DNA of 5,515 bases from an uncultured Eubacteriales bacterium (lineage in GTDB: Bacteria; Bacillota; Clostridia; Oscillospirales; Oscillospiraceae): the NCBI GenBank assembly GCA_900549705.1, contig URPI01000146.1, positions 1-5,515 of the forward strand, given 5' to 3'. The notes below the pieces were generated by a model, which saw only the letters and a program-made list of their open reading frames with translations, searched no databases and was not told the origin of the DNA. Of this stretch, positions 5,482 to 5,515 are shown piece after piece (position 1 is the stretch's first letter; each line of letters begins with the position of its first letter). Position numbers and translations under genes: made by a program.

Positions 5482-5515
5482 TTCGTATCATAGGTGCGCT
5501 ACAAAATACGGACGA

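Noticed and set aside
5186..5491. Minus-strand open frame (101 residues) over the 3' non-coding region
   Set aside because: It runs through the operon terminator and all the palindromic repeats and overlaps the end of the real gene. Its Arg/Pro/Gly-rich sequence resembles no protein I recognise.

Overview
The window looks like chromosomal DNA from a low-to-mid GC Gram-positive anaerobe of the Clostridia, most likely an Oscillospiraceae relative (Faecalibacterium, Gemmiger or Subdoligranulum type). The reasons are strong GGAGG ribosome sites before all three genes, GC-rich third codon positions, short GC-rich intrinsic terminators, and intergenic palindromes of the TGTAGGGGCGG type, which I recall as common in that family. 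The assignment is inference; no rRNA or tRNA is present to anchor it.

Layout. Bases 1-204 hold no gene but several GC-rich palindromes. A 14-bp terminator-like hairpin (205-244) separates them from a three-gene block, all on the + strand: an HdeD/DUF308-type membrane protein (307-897), an MMPL/RND-type membrane transporter (915-2984), and a secreted protein with two long arrays of xxxLxxG heptads (3082-5214). The first two genes are 17 bp apart. The third follows a 97-bp gap that carries a hairpin without a U-tract. A strong intrinsic terminator (5232-5269) closes the block. Bases 5270-5515 hold no gene, only a cluster of palindromic repeats. One of these is a 24/25 inverted match to the repeat at 108-132, so the whole block lies between two inverted copies.

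How the genes may work together. The MMPL protein keeps the Asp-Tyr pair in both TM4 and TM10, expected for a proton-driven RND pump, but its two outer loops are small (about 140 residues each). The third gene supplies a signal peptide, a beta-rich N-terminal domain and long heptad/coiled-coil arms of the kind otherwise found in the outer loop of YhgE/Pip/EsaA-like membrane proteins. It has no membrane segment of its own apart from the signal peptide. A reasonable inference is a split envelope transporter: the MMPL protein is the engine and the heptad protein a long periplasm-like or wall-spanning partner. The substrate is unknown. The HdeD-like protein is probably an accessory membrane protein. 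I see no evidence of CRISPR, phage, insertion sequence, toxin-antitoxin or transposase content.
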